From: Cytophagales bacterium | Lineage (GTDB): Bacteria > Bacteroidota > Bacteroidia > Cytophagales > Cyclobacteriaceae | Assembly (NCBI GenBank): GCA_033344775.1 | Contig: JAWPMT010000007.1 | Span: forward strand, 1 to 64,000 | Reading direction: 5' to 3' | Length of the DNA: 64,000 nt | In this document: positions 26,269-35,126 of the stretch, piece after piece | Position numbering within the stretch: the first letter of the stretch is position 1 | Layout: each line of letters opens with the position of its first letter | Notes under the pieces: model-generated | Told to the model about the DNA's origin: nothing | The model's input: only the letters and a program-made list of their open reading frames with translations | The model's database searches: none | Program-made: the position numbers and the translations under genes

Positions 26269-26922
26269 TTAAGAGCCATTCTTTGGCTTCTTTTTTCTCC
26301 GTCTGGGTTTGTTAGAATATTCTTTGAAATCCTCTTCGGCCTTGAATTCTAACTTTCGCTTAGCATTCCAAAATGCTTCAATAGGCGTATCAAAAAGAGT
26401 ATTTTCAAGAAGTTCGACATCTCTATCTTTGACGAGTTCGGTAAATTCGTTTAAAATTAAATACCCTCTTTTGTTACTGGGTTCACTAATCCCAGGAACA
26501 ACGTTGACAAAATACTCTCGCTCCTCTTCTTCAAATAGTACTTTCACGATTGGGTTGAACTTTGGAAGTTCATTCGTCGAGTTATTTGTGGACTTGACTA
26601 GATATTTGGTCTCGTCTAGCGGATCTTGAATAGGTCTACCCCATCCGTCAGTTGAATAAGGTGGTTGTTGTCGTGACAATTGTATCCTAATTTCAACATT
26701 TCCGCCCTCTGGATCGTCCGTAAAATAGTATTCCGAGAACTCAGCTTCAATTTTCTCCTCAATTTCCCAATGTTCATACTCTGCTTCAAAGTTTATGTCA
26801 ATTGACCTACTAGTTTCGTAGATAAACACAGGCGATGACAGTTGCTCTTGTTTTATGATCTTCTTGATAACATCAATATCTTTCTTGTGGTAGAGTCGAA
26901 ACCTAATGTCTGTAACTATCAT
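26269..26922 (-). CDS. Hypothetical protein, basic C-terminus
   Basis: 217 residues, no signal peptide or membrane segment. Predicted mixed alpha/beta with many Glu and Lys, a Pro-rich middle (QQPPYSTDGWGRPIQDP) and a strongly basic tail (NKPRRRKKKPKNGS) that might bind nucleic acid. No family recognised. It stands alone in the accessory region with low-GC composition. Confidence 0.5.
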   Translation of the reverse strand: MIVTDIRFRLYHKKDIDVIKKIIKQEQLSSPVFIYETSRSIDINFEAEYEHWEIEEKIEAEFSEYYFTDDPEGGNVEIRIQLSRQQPPYSTDGWGRPIQDPLDETKYLVKSTNNSTNELPKFNPIVKVLFEEEEREYFVNVVPGISEPSNKRGYLILNEFTELVKDRDVELLENTLFDTPIEAFWNAKRKLEFKAEEDFKEYSNKPRRRKKKPKNGS

Positions 26923-27091
26923 TAACGAAAATTAAGTTGATTTCTGTTAGGCATAGTGGCTTGTAACGCCACTGCTAAAGTCTGTAGGCCAAATATTTGT
27001 TTTTTTAATCTACAATATCAGATCCCTACGCTGTTTGCAAGTTACTACTAATGCCCGTGAATTTTAGCGAATTTTATATGCCAATTTTCGT

Positions 27092-27331
27092 TCAGATTGG
27101 TGGTTCCGTTTCTCCTGGCTCCAACTCATCCAGGAATTCGAAGAAGAACCTCATATCTTCTATGAACCACTTAAAGTCCGGCATCAGTTCTTCGTGTTCT
27201 GTCATCAGATAGTGGAATAAGATGTATCTGAAGTTCTTGCGAAATCGAGGGATTTCAACCAGTTCAAGGAAGCGAATAAAGGAATTCAGGTGCTGTTCTG
27301 TTTGGCGAGTGTTGGATTTATTTGGTTCCAT
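27092..27331 (-). CDS. 79-residue protein divergent from an XRE regulator
   Basis: From Met at 27331 (MEPNKSNTRQTEQ) the protein is 79 residues, helical and rich in Phe and aromatic residues (RFRKNFRYILFHYLMTEHEEL; FIEDMRFFFEFLDELEPGE). The longer frame from 27388 would run back across a 22-bp palindrome and the divergent start, so the inner start is preferred. No family recognised. The divergent XRE gene suggests it is the regulated partner in a small two-gene unit. Confidence 0.5.
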   Translation of the reverse strand: MEPNKSNTRQTEQHLNSFIRFLELVEIPRFRKNFRYILFHYLMTEHEELMPDFKWFIEDMRFFFEFLDELEPGETEPPI

Positions 27332-27337
27332 GATAGC

Positions 27338-27359
27338 TGTGTTCATTATAACGAACACA
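27338..27359. promoter_or_regulatory. Palindromic operator in a divergent promoter
   Basis: TGTGTTC-N8-GAACACA forms a 22-bp palindrome with a near-symmetric spacer (ATTATAAC). A further half-site GTGAACAC-like element follows at the XRE start. It is placed 7 bases from one start and about 30 from the other, ideal for an autoregulatory HTH dimer. Confidence 0.65.
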
Positions 27360-27390
27360 ATGAAAACAAGAAAATTCCATATTCGCAATA

Positions 27391-27618
27391 GTGAACACGG
27401 AAGAAAAATATCTTGCGGATTTAGGAGCCAGAATCAAACAATTGAGAGAAGAGAAATCTTTCGATCAAAAGGCTTTCGCGTTCTATTGCGATATTGGCCG
27501 AACTCAACTGTATATGATTGAGAATGGCAAGACTAATCCGAGATTATTGACGATGAGAAAGATTGCAAATGGATTGAAAATTGATCTGTCGGAATTAGTA
27601 AATAATCTAGAAAGCTGA
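27391..27618 (+). CDS. Small XRE-family transcriptional regulator
   Basis: 75 residues from GTG, essentially one HTH_3 domain: LGARIKQLREEKSFDQKAFAFYCDIGRTQLYMIENGKTNPRLLTMRKIANGLKIDLSELVN. It is a typical autorepressor and the likely reader of the palindrome just upstream. It is too short for an extra sensing domain. Confidence 0.82.
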   Translation: MNTEEKYLADLGARIKQLREEKSFDQKAFAFYCDIGRTQLYMIENGKTNPRLLTMRKIANGLKIDLSELVNNLES

Positions 27619-27644
27619 TCATAATAAGGTATGGTGACAATTTA

Positions 27645-28511
27645 CTAGTTGCCTGAGTTCAACTTGTTTAATCGGCCTAATGCATTTTTCAATTCACTTT
27701 TATTTGAGGTTAAAATCTTCAACCTATCAGCCAATTCAGTTAATATCACCCTTATGCTGTTCGCATATTCCAGACAATCTTTATCGCTCAAATTGTGGAT
27801 ACCGATACTCAAAGTTTTATGGAGCAAGGAAAGAGGATTCGTTCCATCAATCAATAATCCGTCAGGTAAATAGGGCTTTAACTTTTTCATTGATGAAGTA
27901 AATTGTGTTTCAGTCTTAGCCGTATTTAATAATTCAATGGCTTTTTTATCACTTTCAATTTTCATCAATACTTCGATCACCTTATCAATTAATCTGTTTC
28001 GTTGGTTTTCAATTACCCTTCGATAGTAAGAGAAAGCAGCAATTCCAAGGTTTTGAGATTCACATCGAATTCCTTTCAGAAATAACTCTCTATCAGGCCC
28101 AATCAACGCGATTAATTTTGAAGGTAAATGAGGACCATAAAAAGGAAATTCTCCTAGTTTTATAATATTAGCTGTTTTCTTATCATGATAAATATCGAGA
28201 AGAATCGCATAACTTTTAATATTCTCCTTACAATTCTGACATAGATATTCAATGTATACATGATCAAAAGAGGTATTACCAATTTCAATCATAGTTTGCC
28301 CTCCTAGCCACTGAAATTCATTGTGTTCAAAAAGTCTAACGCCACTGCACTTTTCGTTATCGCAGAACATTTGCAACTCAGGAGTATTAATAAACATATA
28401 TGGTTTTTCCTCCCAACCAGGCGATGACTCATATACCGCATCTTGGACATTAAAATATTTTCCTGGAGGTAGATCCTGTAAAATTTCTTTCAGTGAGATT
28501 ATATCCTTCAT
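27645..28511 (-). CDS. DUF4145-like protein
   Basis: 288 residues. An N-terminal region has two CxxC-like pairs (MFCDNEKCSG and YLCQNCKE), probably a zinc ribbon. The C-terminal helical part resembles DUF4145: GIAAFSYYRRVIENQRNRLIDKVI, then LSIGIHNLSDKDCLEYANSIRVILTELADR. Such proteins often occur among mobile and defence genes; function is unknown. It is followed upstream (48-base gap) by a HEPN-like gene on the same strand. Confidence 0.6.
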   Translation of the reverse strand: MKDIISLKEILQDLPPGKYFNVQDAVYESSPGWEEKPYMFINTPELQMFCDNEKCSGVRLFEHNEFQWLGGQTMIEIGNTSFDHVYIEYLCQNCKENIKSYAILLDIYHDKKTANIIKLGEFPFYGPHLPSKLIALIGPDRELFLKGIRCESQNLGIAAFSYYRRVIENQRNRLIDKVIEVLMKIESDKKAIELLNTAKTETQFTSSMKKLKPYLPDGLLIDGTNPLSLLHKTLSIGIHNLSDKDCLEYANSIRVILTELADRLKILTSNKSELKNALGRLNKLNSGN

Positions 28512-28558
28512 TGTTAGTTAATCTAGGGGTAGGACATTATTAAATTCTTCACATCCTT

Positions 28559-29731
28559 TCATTCATCCACCTTGAAGTCTGTTTCGGAACCAAAATCTTC
28601 TTTCAAAGATTCTATTCCTTTGCTTATCCTCTTTCTTAAGCCGGATTTGTAATTCTTGTTCATGTCTTCTTTGGCATAATCGATCAAAACTGGAATCAAT
28701 TCATCAAGTCTCTTTTGTACCCAAACTCTATCTTCTTTCTTTAATAGAAGCACTTTCTTCATGTGATGAATTAATTTGATTAACAAACCTGTCGCCAGCT
28801 TTTCATACTCATGTAGAAGATTAAGTAGGTTGAATTCTAACATCCCGCCATTTTCATCTAGAGCTTGAATTCTCTTACCAGTTTTATCTATAGACATCTG
28901 AATAATTCTAAAGCTAGTTGTTCTCCTTGTTCCGCTTCTAAGCTCAGACAGTTCTTGGTCACTATACATATAATCTGTTGTATGGGCTCCTGCGATGTTC
29001 CTAAGTCTATAAATATCAAGAGATTCAAAAGTTGGCATTACTTGATTTCGATCAGGAAAATTTAACAGATTCGCAACTTCTTTGAAGGCATTCATTTGAA
29101 GATACACCGCATTCAGGACACCATATAGTCGTAAATAAGTTTCTCCAAAATCTTTATTCTTATTATTTAAGTCTCCGAGCTGATATCTAAATGCACTTAG
29201 AATAGCTTGTTCCGTATCCTCAATCAAGTCAATACTGGCTCTATATCTTTTCCAGTCCGTTTGTTTTTGGAATTTGAGGCGTTTTCTATATGCCTCTTCA
29301 AAATTATCTGAGTGTTGAACATCTTCACCAGCAATATTTAAGATGATAAGAAGGAGGTGTGTTAATTGCGATTTATGTGCGATTTCAGGCTTTTTCTTTT
29401 GAGGCCCTAAGTTTCTTACCTTTTTAGGTCTCAGTAGCTCAACTTCTGCTAGTTTGTTCAACTCAGAGAAAGGCCAACTTTGTTCGACTTCTGTATCTAG
29501 GTACCTTTTGAGCGAAACAAAGAATTCGATTTTATCACCCACTTTTGCTTCCAAGAATTTCCATTTAGAGGAATATTTGAATGAGTAAGGTTTGGGAATA
29601 TGGAATTCCTTTGAGAAGCACATTAGTGAAATGAAATCAGTCGTTATCCCTTTCGAGTTTGTCGACTGATAAAAGCCAGCAACCGTTCCCTTAATCTTTA
29701 CATCTTTTTTTATTTCTAGTTGAAGTGCCAT
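28559..29731 (-). CDS. Protein with N-terminal OB-like and helical HEPN-like region
   Basis: 390 residues. The first 100 look beta-rich (VKIKGTVAGFYQSTNSKGITTDFISLMCFSKEF...). From about 150 the protein is helical and includes RLRNIAGAH with Arg244-Asn245 and His250, resembling the R-x4-6-H motif of HEPN RNases or their inactive relatives. No transmembrane segment. Together with the DUF4145-like gene downstream it may form an accessory or defence unit. HEPN assignment is tentative. Confidence 0.5.
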   Translation of the reverse strand: MALQLEIKKDVKIKGTVAGFYQSTNSKGITTDFISLMCFSKEFHIPKPYSFKYSSKWKFLEAKVGDKIEFFVSLKRYLDTEVEQSWPFSELNKLAEVELLRPKKVRNLGPQKKKPEIAHKSQLTHLLLIILNIAGEDVQHSDNFEEAYRKRLKFQKQTDWKRYRASIDLIEDTEQAILSAFRYQLGDLNNKNKDFGETYLRLYGVLNAVYLQMNAFKEVANLLNFPDRNQVMPTFESLDIYRLRNIAGAHTTDYMYSDQELSELRSGTRRTTSFRIIQMSIDKTGKRIQALDENGGMLEFNLLNLLHEYEKLATGLLIKLIHHMKKVLLLKKEDRVWVQKRLDELIPVLIDYAKEDMNKNYKSGLRKRISKGIESLKEDFGSETDFKVDE

Positions 29732-29923
29732 CGTTTCTCGTAGCAGATTGCCGCTAACATCTAGGTAAGAACACCTAGCGTGCTCTTATTCATAGCACAA
29801 TATAACCGACACCCCTTCTACCTCCAATCCATTTTCTGTGAAAATCAATTAGGCTAAGGCACTTTTAGAAACCGGAGCGTAGCTCAAATGGCTACGACGC
29901 GAGTGCTGGTTAGGGCACAATTA

Positions 29924-30841
29924 CTAGTTCAAGTTTCTAAATACTCTGGGACTAACCCCCGTATGTGACTTGAAGAGATTGCTGAAATAATTGGGGTATT
30001 CAAACCCCAAAGCATAACCAATTTGACTAATGGAGTCAGTGGAGCCTAACAGCATGGTTTTGGCCTTATCAATAATAAACGTGTGAATATGTTCCTGAGC
30101 AGATTTACCGGTTTCTTTCTTGAGTAAATCACTGAAATAATTCGTTGAAAGGCTTAACTCATTCGCACAATAACTAACTGACGGAACGCCAAGTTCGACT
30201 GCCTTACCGGTTTTGAAATAATCTTTAAGTAGTCGCTCAAACTTGGACACTACGTCTGAGTTGAGGTTCGTCCTTGTATAGAACTGTCGATCATAAAACC
30301 TCAGGCAATAATCCAGCAGCAAGTGTATGTTTGAATTGATCAAACGATGGCTATGCCTATCAATGTGTTGATTGTACTCATTCACGATCTTAACAAGTAT
30401 TTCTTCTATAGTATCTTTCTCGTCCTGAGATAAGTGAAGCCCTTCATTCAAATCGTAGTTAAAAAAAGAGTACTCATCAATATGATTGGCCAGGTCTGAT
30501 TTGCGGATCAGATCCGGATGAAATATAAGTCTCCATGCTTCTCTGACATGCCCATCCATCTCAACATTACTTTCAAACTCCATTGCCTGCCCAGGAGCAA
30601 AAAAAAGTAGCGTTCCTTCTTCAAAATCGTAAGCATTATGACCATACATCACTTTACCACATACCCCTTCTTTTAAGACGATCAGAAACAAATCTGAAAC
30701 AAATCTGATACCGTTGAATTGAGTGGTATGGCTGGAATAGTCAAATCCACGTTCAACACTTACCAATGGATGTCTCGGTTTGGATTGTCCTACCAATTGA
30801 TGAAACTGACTGACGGATTTGATGTGAATGGTTTCTTTCAT
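29924..30841 (-). CDS. AraC-family regulator with cupin N-terminus
   Basis: 305 residues. An N-terminal AraC_binding cupin (about 40-150; NAYDFEEGTLLFFAPGQAMEFES) and a C-terminal double HTH (about 205-305; GVPSVSYCANELSLSTNYFSDLLKKETGKSAQEHIH and DSISQIGYALGFEYPNYFSNLFKSHTGVSPRVFRN). It probably controls the downstream-oriented VOC and YHS genes or a nearby oxidoreductase. The effector is unknown. Confidence 0.88.
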   Translation of the reverse strand: MKETIHIKSVSQFHQLVGQSKPRHPLVSVERGFDYSSHTTQFNGIRFVSDLFLIVLKEGVCGKVMYGHNAYDFEEGTLLFFAPGQAMEFESNVEMDGHVREAWRLIFHPDLIRKSDLANHIDEYSFFNYDLNEGLHLSQDEKDTIEEILVKIVNEYNQHIDRHSHRLINSNIHLLLDYCLRFYDRQFYTRTNLNSDVVSKFERLLKDYFKTGKAVELGVPSVSYCANELSLSTNYFSDLLKKETGKSAQEHIHTFIIDKAKTMLLGSTDSISQIGYALGFEYPNYFSNLFKSHTGVSPRVFRNLN

Positions 30842-30919
30842 CCATTATTTATTTTAGGATGCGAATCCCAAGATTTGTGTTGGCTATACAAACCTTGGAA
30901 TCCGGGTCAAATCTAACGA

Positions 30920-31318
30920 TTAAGCGATTTTCTCTATTATTTCAATCAGATTTCCATCACCATCTGTGATCATAGAGGCCCTAATCCCTGCTTGTGGCAC
31001 ATCCATTACTGGGGCGGCTATTTGAACACCCTTTTTCTCCAATTCCTCCATCGTAGCATCTATGCTTTCAACTGAAATGGCAAAATGATTATATCCAGCA
31101 GTAATTTGCTCCAGCGGATTTGCACCTGTTTCTCGATGGTCAGGGACATTCCCTACTAATTCTATTTTGAAATGATCTCTACCAATATAGTACAATTGCA
31201 ACCCAGGCATGGCGTCCACCGTCCAACTGTGAATGAACTCAAATCCAAGTTTCTCTTTATACCAGGCCATTAACTTTTCAGCATCGCTTGTGATGATACA
31301 TACGTGATCATGTTCCAT
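30920..31318 (-). CDS. VOC-family (glyoxalase-like) protein
   Basis: About 132 residues from Met13 (31318; MEHDHVCIITSDAEK). Two VOC units: DAEKLMAWYKEKLGFEFIHSWTVD and YNHFAISVESIDATMEELEKKGVQIAAPVMDVPQAGIRASMITDGDGNLIEIIE. The metal ligands His (DHVCI), His (NHFAI) and Glu (LIEI) are in place, so it is likely an active metal-dependent lyase or dioxygenase-like enzyme. It sits upstream of the AraC gene. Confidence 0.82.
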   Translation of the reverse strand: MEHDHVCIITSDAEKLMAWYKEKLGFEFIHSWTVDAMPGLQLYYIGRDHFKIELVGNVPDHRETGANPLEQITAGYNHFAISVESIDATMEELEKKGVQIAAPVMDVPQAGIRASMITDGDGNLIEIIEKIA

Positions 31319-31505
31319 ACTTCTTTGATTTTCTAGTGTTGAATAATGGACCAAAAATCACTTACCGTATTAATCGAAACTTAATGTAATCACTGAAATC
31401 AGTATAAAAATGACAGGTAGGGTACTTTGTGAGGTATTGCTTCTAAAAGATCCAAGTAACCACCGCTTGCTGTTTTTATCCATACTCTTGATAATCGACA
31501 AACCT

Positions 31506-31805
31506 TCAAGACGCTTCTAACCCTTCAATTTCATCTAGGATCAAAAGCATCAATTTCGTGACTAAAGCCCTTCCTTCGCGCAACTCCTGTAAACCTGAAG
31601 AGCTTTGACCACTCACAATCCTATACAAGGCGGGGTGAAATACCTCTTCATAATACGATTTAGTATCTGACATGGCATCAGTGGCAAAAATCATATCCAG
31701 ATCTGCAATAAGTCGCAGCACTTCTGCTTGATCAAAGTGGCCAGGATATAGTCGAGATTTTAAAGCCCTGACTTTTTGAAGATACTCCCAAAGTTCAGTT
31801 GCCAT
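31506..31805 (-). CDS. Hypothetical small helical protein
   Basis: 99 residues, all predicted helix, no signal peptide. Segments such as LWEYLQKVRALKSRLYPGHFDQAEVLRLIADLDMIFA are amphipathic. I do not recognise the family. It is the last gene of the minus-strand group that includes the YHS and ABC-type membrane genes (52-base gap to the YHS stop). Confidence 0.45.
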   Translation of the reverse strand: MATELWEYLQKVRALKSRLYPGHFDQAEVLRLIADLDMIFATDAMSDTKSYYEEVFHPALYRIVSGQSSSGLQELREGRALVTKLMLLILDEIEGLEAS

Positions 31806-31857
31806 CAGTATAGATTTGGTGGTCAGTTCCTTATCGTACCCTGATAGAGTGTAGCGA

Positions 31858-32268
31858 TCAGTTATCGAACTTCTGCAAGGCAGTTTGCCAGTGGCCTTCT
31901 GCCATTTTTATTCTCTCTGCTTGTTCTGCTTCCCAGTCATCTCTGGTTTCAAGGTCGTAATTTAGATACAGTTTACCCTCTACAACCTTCCAAGCCATGG
32001 GATCAATCTCCTCTGTTTCACCCTCAGATACTGCAAAGGCGCAATAGCCTCCAAATTGTGGTGCATAAGCCTCAGGATTGGCTTTGAATAAATCACGGTT
32101 CTTTTCGCTCACAAAATACCAGTTGGCATCTTTCCACTGATAAGTGAAGTCTTTCTTTCCTTTCATAGGTTTTGAATCCGTGAAATAAGCCACAGGATCA
32201 TACCCCTCAATGGCCCCATCTTCGTTACTGTAGATGTAGTCTTGTATATCTTCGATTAAGGTTATCAT
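31858..32268 (-). CDS. YHS-domain protein, cytoplasmic paralogue
   Basis: 136 residues with the YHS core GAIEGYDPVAYFTDSKPMKGKKDFTYQWKDANWYFVSEKNRDLFKANPEAYAPQFGGYCAFAVSEG. YHS domains bind metals through Cys and His. It lacks a signal peptide, unlike its close paralogue 1 kb away (33190-33639). The pair flanks an ABC-type membrane gene, suggesting duplication followed by different targeting. Confidence 0.82.
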   Translation of the reverse strand: MITLIEDIQDYIYSNEDGAIEGYDPVAYFTDSKPMKGKKDFTYQWKDANWYFVSEKNRDLFKANPEAYAPQFGGYCAFAVSEGETEEIDPMAWKVVEGKLYLNYDLETRDDWEAEQAERIKMAEGHWQTALQKFDN

Positions 32269-32311
32269 GATATATGGTTTTGTATTTGAATCAAAGCAGG
32301 ACCTATCTTTC

Positions 32312-33178
32312 TCAACTATCCGGATTGATCCTTGTCCCGAGTTCCCTCAATTTTCCTATTTGCTGCAACTGTTCCGGCATTTTGTCCAGATTTTCCACAA
32401 AAGTCCAGACATAGTTGATGAGCGTGAACAGATGACCGGCAGTCACGCCTCCTTTGGTCCCCAGATGAAGGAATAGCCCCCCAAACAAAATGGCGGCCAT
32501 CAGACCTATACCCAGGTAAGCTTTGGCCTCAAGATCTGATAGCTGTATCCTTCTGCCACCTATGACATGAAAGTGCCTCGAAATCGTAAGTGGTGTTCCT
32601 TTTGTGATGACCCTCGGTTCATCTTCTTGCACGTCATGAAGCCATTCGGCAAATGTTTCAGATTTCTTCACGTATCGGAAGCCAGTCAAAACTGAAATTA
32701 AAAGGGCCGCTGCAGCCATGCCTCCTATCAAGGGTTCGAGGATTACGAGCATGATTACCGCACCGGCTACAGAGACAATAGCCGTAACAAATGCAGGTAC
32801 CTGAATTTCAAAGAAATCAACAAACTGCCTGGCTAATCCGGCATGCACGACCGTTGAAGATGGGGGCAACCCTTGTTTTCGTTCTGATTGGATCACCTTT
32901 CCTACCAATTCTTTATAGATATGAGTATAAACCCTTGTATCTATCGCCCTTCTCAACGCTCCAACCAACCAAAACGTGAAGATGATTGCCATCATGATGA
33001 AAGCAGTAGACAGATTACCCTCCAGTACCGCATCCAACGCAACACCCGCGATGACTGGATACAGCAGCTCCAATCCATTTTCAGCTAAGACCAACCCCCC
33101 GGTAATGGATAGTTTACCGGGATATTCCTTCACGATATCCCTTAGTACCTTGCCGGCACTAGCTTCTCCTACTTCCAT
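32312..33178 (-). CDS. ABC-transporter six-TM domain protein without ATPase
   Basis: 288 residues consisting of an ABC transporter transmembrane domain only (family 'ABC transporter six-transmembrane domain-containing protein'): ITGGLVLAENGLELLYPVIAGVALDAVLEGNLSTAFIMM, FTFWLVGALRRAIDTRVYTHIYKELVGKVI. No Walker A, signature or Walker B is present and no ATPase gene is adjacent. It may have lost transport and now act as a membrane partner of the YHS proteins. Confidence 0.7.
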   Translation of the reverse strand: MEVGEASAGKVLRDIVKEYPGKLSITGGLVLAENGLELLYPVIAGVALDAVLEGNLSTAFIMMAIIFTFWLVGALRRAIDTRVYTHIYKELVGKVIQSERKQGLPPSSTVVHAGLARQFVDFFEIQVPAFVTAIVSVAGAVIMLVILEPLIGGMAAAALLISVLTGFRYVKKSETFAEWLHDVQEDEPRVITKGTPLTISRHFHVIGGRRIQLSDLEAKAYLGIGLMAAILFGGLFLHLGTKGGVTAGHLFTLINYVWTFVENLDKMPEQLQQIGKLRELGTRINPDS

Positions 33179-33189
33179 GATTGCAGGGT

Positions 33190-33639
33190 TCAGTTATCGT
33201 CTATGTACAATACCGCAGGCCAATAAGCTTCTGCTTTTTTTATCCTTTCCTCCAGATTCGCCTCCCAGGCTTCCTGGGTTTCCCGATCGTAGTTGAGGTA
33301 GAGTTTACCGTCTACTATTTTCCAGGACTTAGGATCAATTTTATACAATGTGTTTTCGGAAACCGCATAAGCACAATAGCCACCAAATTGGGGCGCGTAA
33401 GCTTCAGGGTCTGCTTTAAAGGCATCGCGGTTCTGCGTACTGACAAAATACCACTGTGCATTCTTCCACGTGTAGGTTATTTCCCTTTTCCCTTTGACTG
33501 GCTTGGCCGCTGTGAAATATGCCACAGGATCATAACCCTTAATAGCACCCTTGCTGTCGCTGTAGATATACTCCTTTTGAGCAGATGCAGAACATGACCA
33601 TAAGAATAGAATTACGTAGAATAAGCTTTGATTTTTCAT
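33190..33639 (-). CDS. Secreted YHS-domain protein
   Basis: 149 residues: signal peptide MKNQSLFYVILFLWSCSASA followed by a YHS domain very close to that at 31858-32268 (GAIKGYDPVAYFTAAKPVKGKREITYTWKNAQWYFVS; PQFGGYCAYAVSEN). The mature protein is periplasmic. It is 11 bases from the ABC-type membrane gene and therefore likely co-transcribed. Confidence 0.85.
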   Translation of the reverse strand: MKNQSLFYVILFLWSCSASAQKEYIYSDSKGAIKGYDPVAYFTAAKPVKGKREITYTWKNAQWYFVSTQNRDAFKADPEAYAPQFGGYCAYAVSENTLYKIDPKSWKIVDGKLYLNYDRETQEAWEANLEERIKKAEAYWPAVLYIDDN

Positions 33640-33744
33640 GATGTTAAGAATTCAAGAAAGTATGAATGTGTAGCCAAAATGGCTTTATGCAGGACAGGTC
33701 TTCGTGATGATTTCTATTTCAACACATTGCACCTAAATAAGTAA

Positions 33745-35022
33745 TTATCTTTTGCTTCTCCGGATCGCGAATACGATCAATAGCCCAACAGCCAGTACAG
33801 CGAAAACCGACCAGTATACCCGGTAACTAGTAATCACTGCACTTCCACTTTCCACAGGATCAGCCTTAGGTTCATTCCTGTTTTCAAGGTCAAATAACAA
33901 TGCCCCTAAGGCCTCGACCTCCAGTGTTTTTTGGTCAGCTTTTAAGAAGGCATCATCAATTGGCACGATGTAAGGAAACTCGTTGGTAATTCTCTCGGGC
34001 TTGATGCTTACCTGATCATCTACAGGTTCATCAGCACCGAGCATTAGCGCTAAAGCCACGTCCATAGCATCGTCTCTTAAGTGTCTGCCATTGCGTCGAT
34101 TTAGACCGTAATGTGCTTTTGTTCCAATTTCATAAGACACCACATCTGGAAGAACGATATTGGCTAAACTATCTGCGTATTTCCGAGGGTCGGATTTCAT
34201 TTTTGACAGACCGACGAATAAGTTGAACGCATCAGCGACCTGTTGGCGCATGTCAAAAGTGGCCTTAGGAGATAAGGATTGCTTCTTTGTATTTGCTTCA
34301 TCTCCCATCAAGTACATATGTGGGAATAGTACATGCCCGATCGTATTGACTTGATGCCAGTGTCCCATGATGAACAAATCCGATGACGCATAATAGTGAA
34401 TGGTACTGGGCAACAATTCGTTAGGAATTTCCAAGGAAATGATAGCAGAATTAGAAGCGCCAAAAACGTTTCCCTCCTCACCAACATCAAATACGGACAT
34501 ATCAAACTCACCCTTCTCTGCAGCTTGTTTAAAACCGTCGATACCGTACGCATTGCCTTGAAAAGGATCCTGATTGGCTCCTGTGAAAAGTTTTAGGCCA
34601 TTGCTAAATTTTAGGATCTTATTCACAGGACCGCTTCCGATCAAAGTTCCTTTTTCGCCCGGTTCAGTGACTGGTTTATCCGAGGCATATATACTCACCT
34701 CTTCTCCTTCAAAGGCAAAAGTTAACGTCAAACCCCGATTAAGCGTTTTGTCGTTTGCGATATGGAAGTGATACAGCCCATTATTAGAAAAATTATCGCC
34801 ATTTGCCTGAGTAGTTGGATTAAAAGATAGGATGAATGCAGTAGATGTAAGGTCCTTGCTTTCAAATACCCAGATATCATGAAGATCTAGTTTGGGGTGT
34901 TTCAGTGCCAAAGAAGTCTCATAATGATGCCCGGAAGTAAGTACCACCAGCATTATTAATGCTCCTGCAACTGATACCATACTTCGTGCAATATTTATTT
35001 TTCTCGGTTTCAAAGTTCTCAT
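33745..35022 (-). CDS. DUF4331 protein with membrane anchors
   Basis: About 425 residues from Met11 (35022), starting with a signal-anchor (SMVSVAGALIMLVVLTSG). The DUF4331 body has LDLHDIWVFESKDLTSTAFILSFNPT near the start and NRRNGRHLRDDAMDVALALMLG near the end, then a C-terminal membrane helix (VYWSVFAVLAVGLLIVFAI) and basic tail. DUF4331 proteins are exported and of unknown function. The original start at 35052 is also possible. Confidence 0.75.
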   Translation of the reverse strand: MRTLKPRKINIARSMVSVAGALIMLVVLTSGHHYETSLALKHPKLDLHDIWVFESKDLTSTAFILSFNPTTQANGDNFSNNGLYHFHIANDKTLNRGLTLTFAFEGEEVSIYASDKPVTEPGEKGTLIGSGPVNKILKFSNGLKLFTGANQDPFQGNAYGIDGFKQAAEKGEFDMSVFDVGEEGNVFGASNSAIISLEIPNELLPSTIHYYASSDLFIMGHWHQVNTIGHVLFPHMYLMGDEANTKKQSLSPKATFDMRQQVADAFNLFVGLSKMKSDPRKYADSLANIVLPDVVSYEIGTKAHYGLNRRNGRHLRDDAMDVALALMLGADEPVDDQVSIKPERITNEFPYIVPIDDAFLKADQKTLEVEALGALLFDLENRNEPKADPVESGSAVITSYRVYWSVFAVLAVGLLIVFAIRRSKR

Positions 35023-35126
35023 ATGATTAAGCTGATGATTGAGCATGGACATGACTAATCTTAAGTTTTAATCCATACTTTTGTTATCTCGTGTTATCTG
35101 ATGGGCTTATTGAATTGGTTACCCGA

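Noticed and set aside
27332-27388. Longer N-terminus of the 79-residue protein
   Set aside because: It would place the palindromic operator inside the coding sequence and overlap the divergent promoter; the inner Met fits better.
29866-29936. Possible tRNA-like sequence with AGAAAC/GTTTCT ends and TTCAAGT near the 3' side
   Set aside because: The D-arm and anticodon stem do not form a cloverleaf, and the 3' end overlaps the AraC coding sequence; only a GTAGC/GCTAC hairpin is convincing.
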